Part shown: one piece after another, positions 63,213 through 64,000 of the stretch
How the letters are laid out: every line of letters begins with the position of its first letter
How positions within the stretch are numbered: the first letter of the stretch is position 1
NCBI RefSeq assembly: GCF_009208735.1
Contig: NZ_WFLJ01000008.1
Location: forward strand, 186,001 to 250,000
Direction of reading: 5' to 3'
Source of the DNA: Janthinobacterium rivuli
GTDB lineage: Bacteria; Pseudomonadota; Gammaproteobacteria; Burkholderiales; Burkholderiaceae_D
Length of the DNA stretch: 64,000 nt
The notes under the pieces: generated by a model
Told to the model about the DNA's origin: nothing
The model's database searches: none
The model's input: only the letters and a program-made list of their open reading frames with translations
Translations under genes and position numbers: made by a program

Positions 63213-64000
63213 ATGGCCAGAGATAATATTATTGATATTCTTATATTTTTCGAGGTCGCTCGCGAACGCAGTTTCACCCGTGCCGCCATCAAGCTGGGCA
63301 TGTCCCAGTCCACACTCAGTCACATCATTCGGGATCTGGAAGCCCGGCTGGGTGTGCGGCTGCTCAATCGTACGACCAGGAGTGTTTCGCCGACCGAAGC
63401 AGGCGAGCGCCTGCTGACCAATGTCGCGCCGCGGCTGGACGAGGTCCATGCCGAAATCGCCGCTGTCAGCGATTTGAATGGCAAGCCGGCGGGAACAGTG
63501 CGTATCACCGCCATCGACCATGTGATTGATACCCTGCTGTGGCCAAGGCTGGCACCAGTGCTGCCTCATTATCCTGACCTGAATATCGAGATTCAGTCAG
63601 ATTACAAGCTGATCGATATTGCGGCGGACCGTTATGACATCGGGGTGCGCTATGGAGATCAAGTGGCGGACGACATGATTGCCGTGCGGCTCACGCCCGA
63701 CATTCCTACCATGATCGTTGGCTCGCCTGCCTACTTCTCCTGGCATGCGCAACCCGCCAATTTGCAAGACCTGATGAAGCACAACTGCATCACGCTGCGG
63801 CTCGCAGGCAGTGGCGGCATCTACGCGTGGGAACTGCAGCATGATGGACGTAACGTGGAAGCCAGGGTGAGCGGGCAGGCCGTGTTTACCAGCGCCGTGC
63901 CCATGGTGCAAGCGGCCTTGAGCGGCAATGGCCTGGCGTTCGTCACGGAAGACCTGGTGGCGGGACATATACGTGAAGGCCGATTAATCAGCGTTATGAG
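63213..64000 (+). CDS. LysR-family transcriptional regulator, C-terminus beyond window
   Basis: A 262-codon open part of an LTTR. The helix-turn-helix MARDNIIDILIFFEVARERS is followed by LGMSQSTLSHIIRDLEARLG. The effector domain has TVRITAIDHVIDTLLWPRLA and YDIGVRYGDQVADDM. AGGAATTATTCAA precedes the ATG. It is divergent from the hydrolase/MFS operon, which it probably controls. About 35-40 residues are missing at the window end. Confidence 0.92.
   Translation, partial: MARDNIIDILIFFEVARERSFTRAAIKLGMSQSTLSHIIRDLEARLGVRLLNRTTRSVSPTEAGERLLTNVAPRLDEVHAEIAAVSDLNGKPAGTVRITAIDHVIDTLLWPRLAPVLPHYPDLNIEIQSDYKLIDIAADRYDIGVRYGDQVADDMIAVRLTPDIPTMIVGSPAYFSWHAQPANLQDLMKHNCITLRLAGSGGIYAWELQHDGRNVEARVSGQAVFTSAVPMVQAALSGNGLAFVTEDLVAGHIREGRLISVM

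Noticed and set aside
1..64000. CRISPR array or phage structural genes
   Set aside because: No regularly spaced repeats, cas genes, or capsid and tail genes were seen. The GCGCAAGCGCTTGCGC copies are operators, not an array.

Overview
The window looks like chromosomal DNA of a GC-rich betaproteobacterium, most likely Oxalobacteraceae (Janthinobacterium/Massilia-like). This is inferred from the gene order gloB - methyltransferase - rnhA - dnaQ - tRNA-Val, from a PEP-CTERM protein, from many LysR regulators and from large GGDEF/EAL proteins. No taxonomic search was possible.

Region 1 (1-19.8 kb) is ordinary core chromosome. It holds metY (cut by the window edge), a 2OG-Fe(II) oxygenase, a CBS protein, a REC-DUF3369-GGDEF-EAL regulator, aroC, a two-gene PAS-GGDEF-EAL / HDOD signalling operon, aidB, upp, an Hpt protein, a cold-shock gene with a long leader, a LysR gene next to aceB, gloB, a methyltransferase, rnhA, dnaQ and tRNA-Val(CAC).

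Region 2 (19.75-26.8 kb) is a small genomic island. The last 51 bases of tRNA-Val recur exactly at 26751-26801, so the two copies look like attL and attR. Between them are a complete IS3-family element, an operon of a PEP-CTERM protein and a secreted subtilisin-like protease behind an AT-rich leader with repeated operator-like motifs, and an internally deleted IS5-family element. No integrase is visible.

Region 3 (26.8-29.6 kb) is patchy accessory DNA: a MITE-like inverted-repeat element, a GNAT acetyltransferase, an SDR and two small unknown genes.

Region 4 (29.6-38.4 kb) is a coherent locus: a LacI regulator, a TonB-dependent receptor and four successive exported or esterase-type hydrolases (CE1-like, SGNH, HSL-like, tannase/feruloyl esterase). 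Two near-identical LacI-type operators lie in the divergent promoter region. It reads as an uptake and de-esterification system for an esterified plant-type substrate.

Region 5 (38.6-49.4 kb) holds a GT39-type glycosyltransferase followed by regulator/enzyme pairs: LysR // tautomerase-monooxygenase, GlxA-type AraC // tautomerase-FMN reductase, LysR // truncated DJ-1-MFS. Several genes are decayed, including an alpha/beta hydrolase with one in-frame TGA.

Region 6 (49.4-55.2 kb) is a sugar ABC import operon (LacI, binding protein, double ATPase, permease, FucU-type mutarotase) with three perfect palindromic operators, followed by the wreck of a second sugar ABC ATPase. Region 7 (55.2-64 kb) has an IS5-type remnant, a LysR // EthD-like - tautomerase - metallo-hydrolase operon, a chimeric pseudogene (RND pump piece joined to SDR piece), HxlR // DoxX - SDR, and an MFS/hydrolase pair divergent from a LysR gene that runs off the window.
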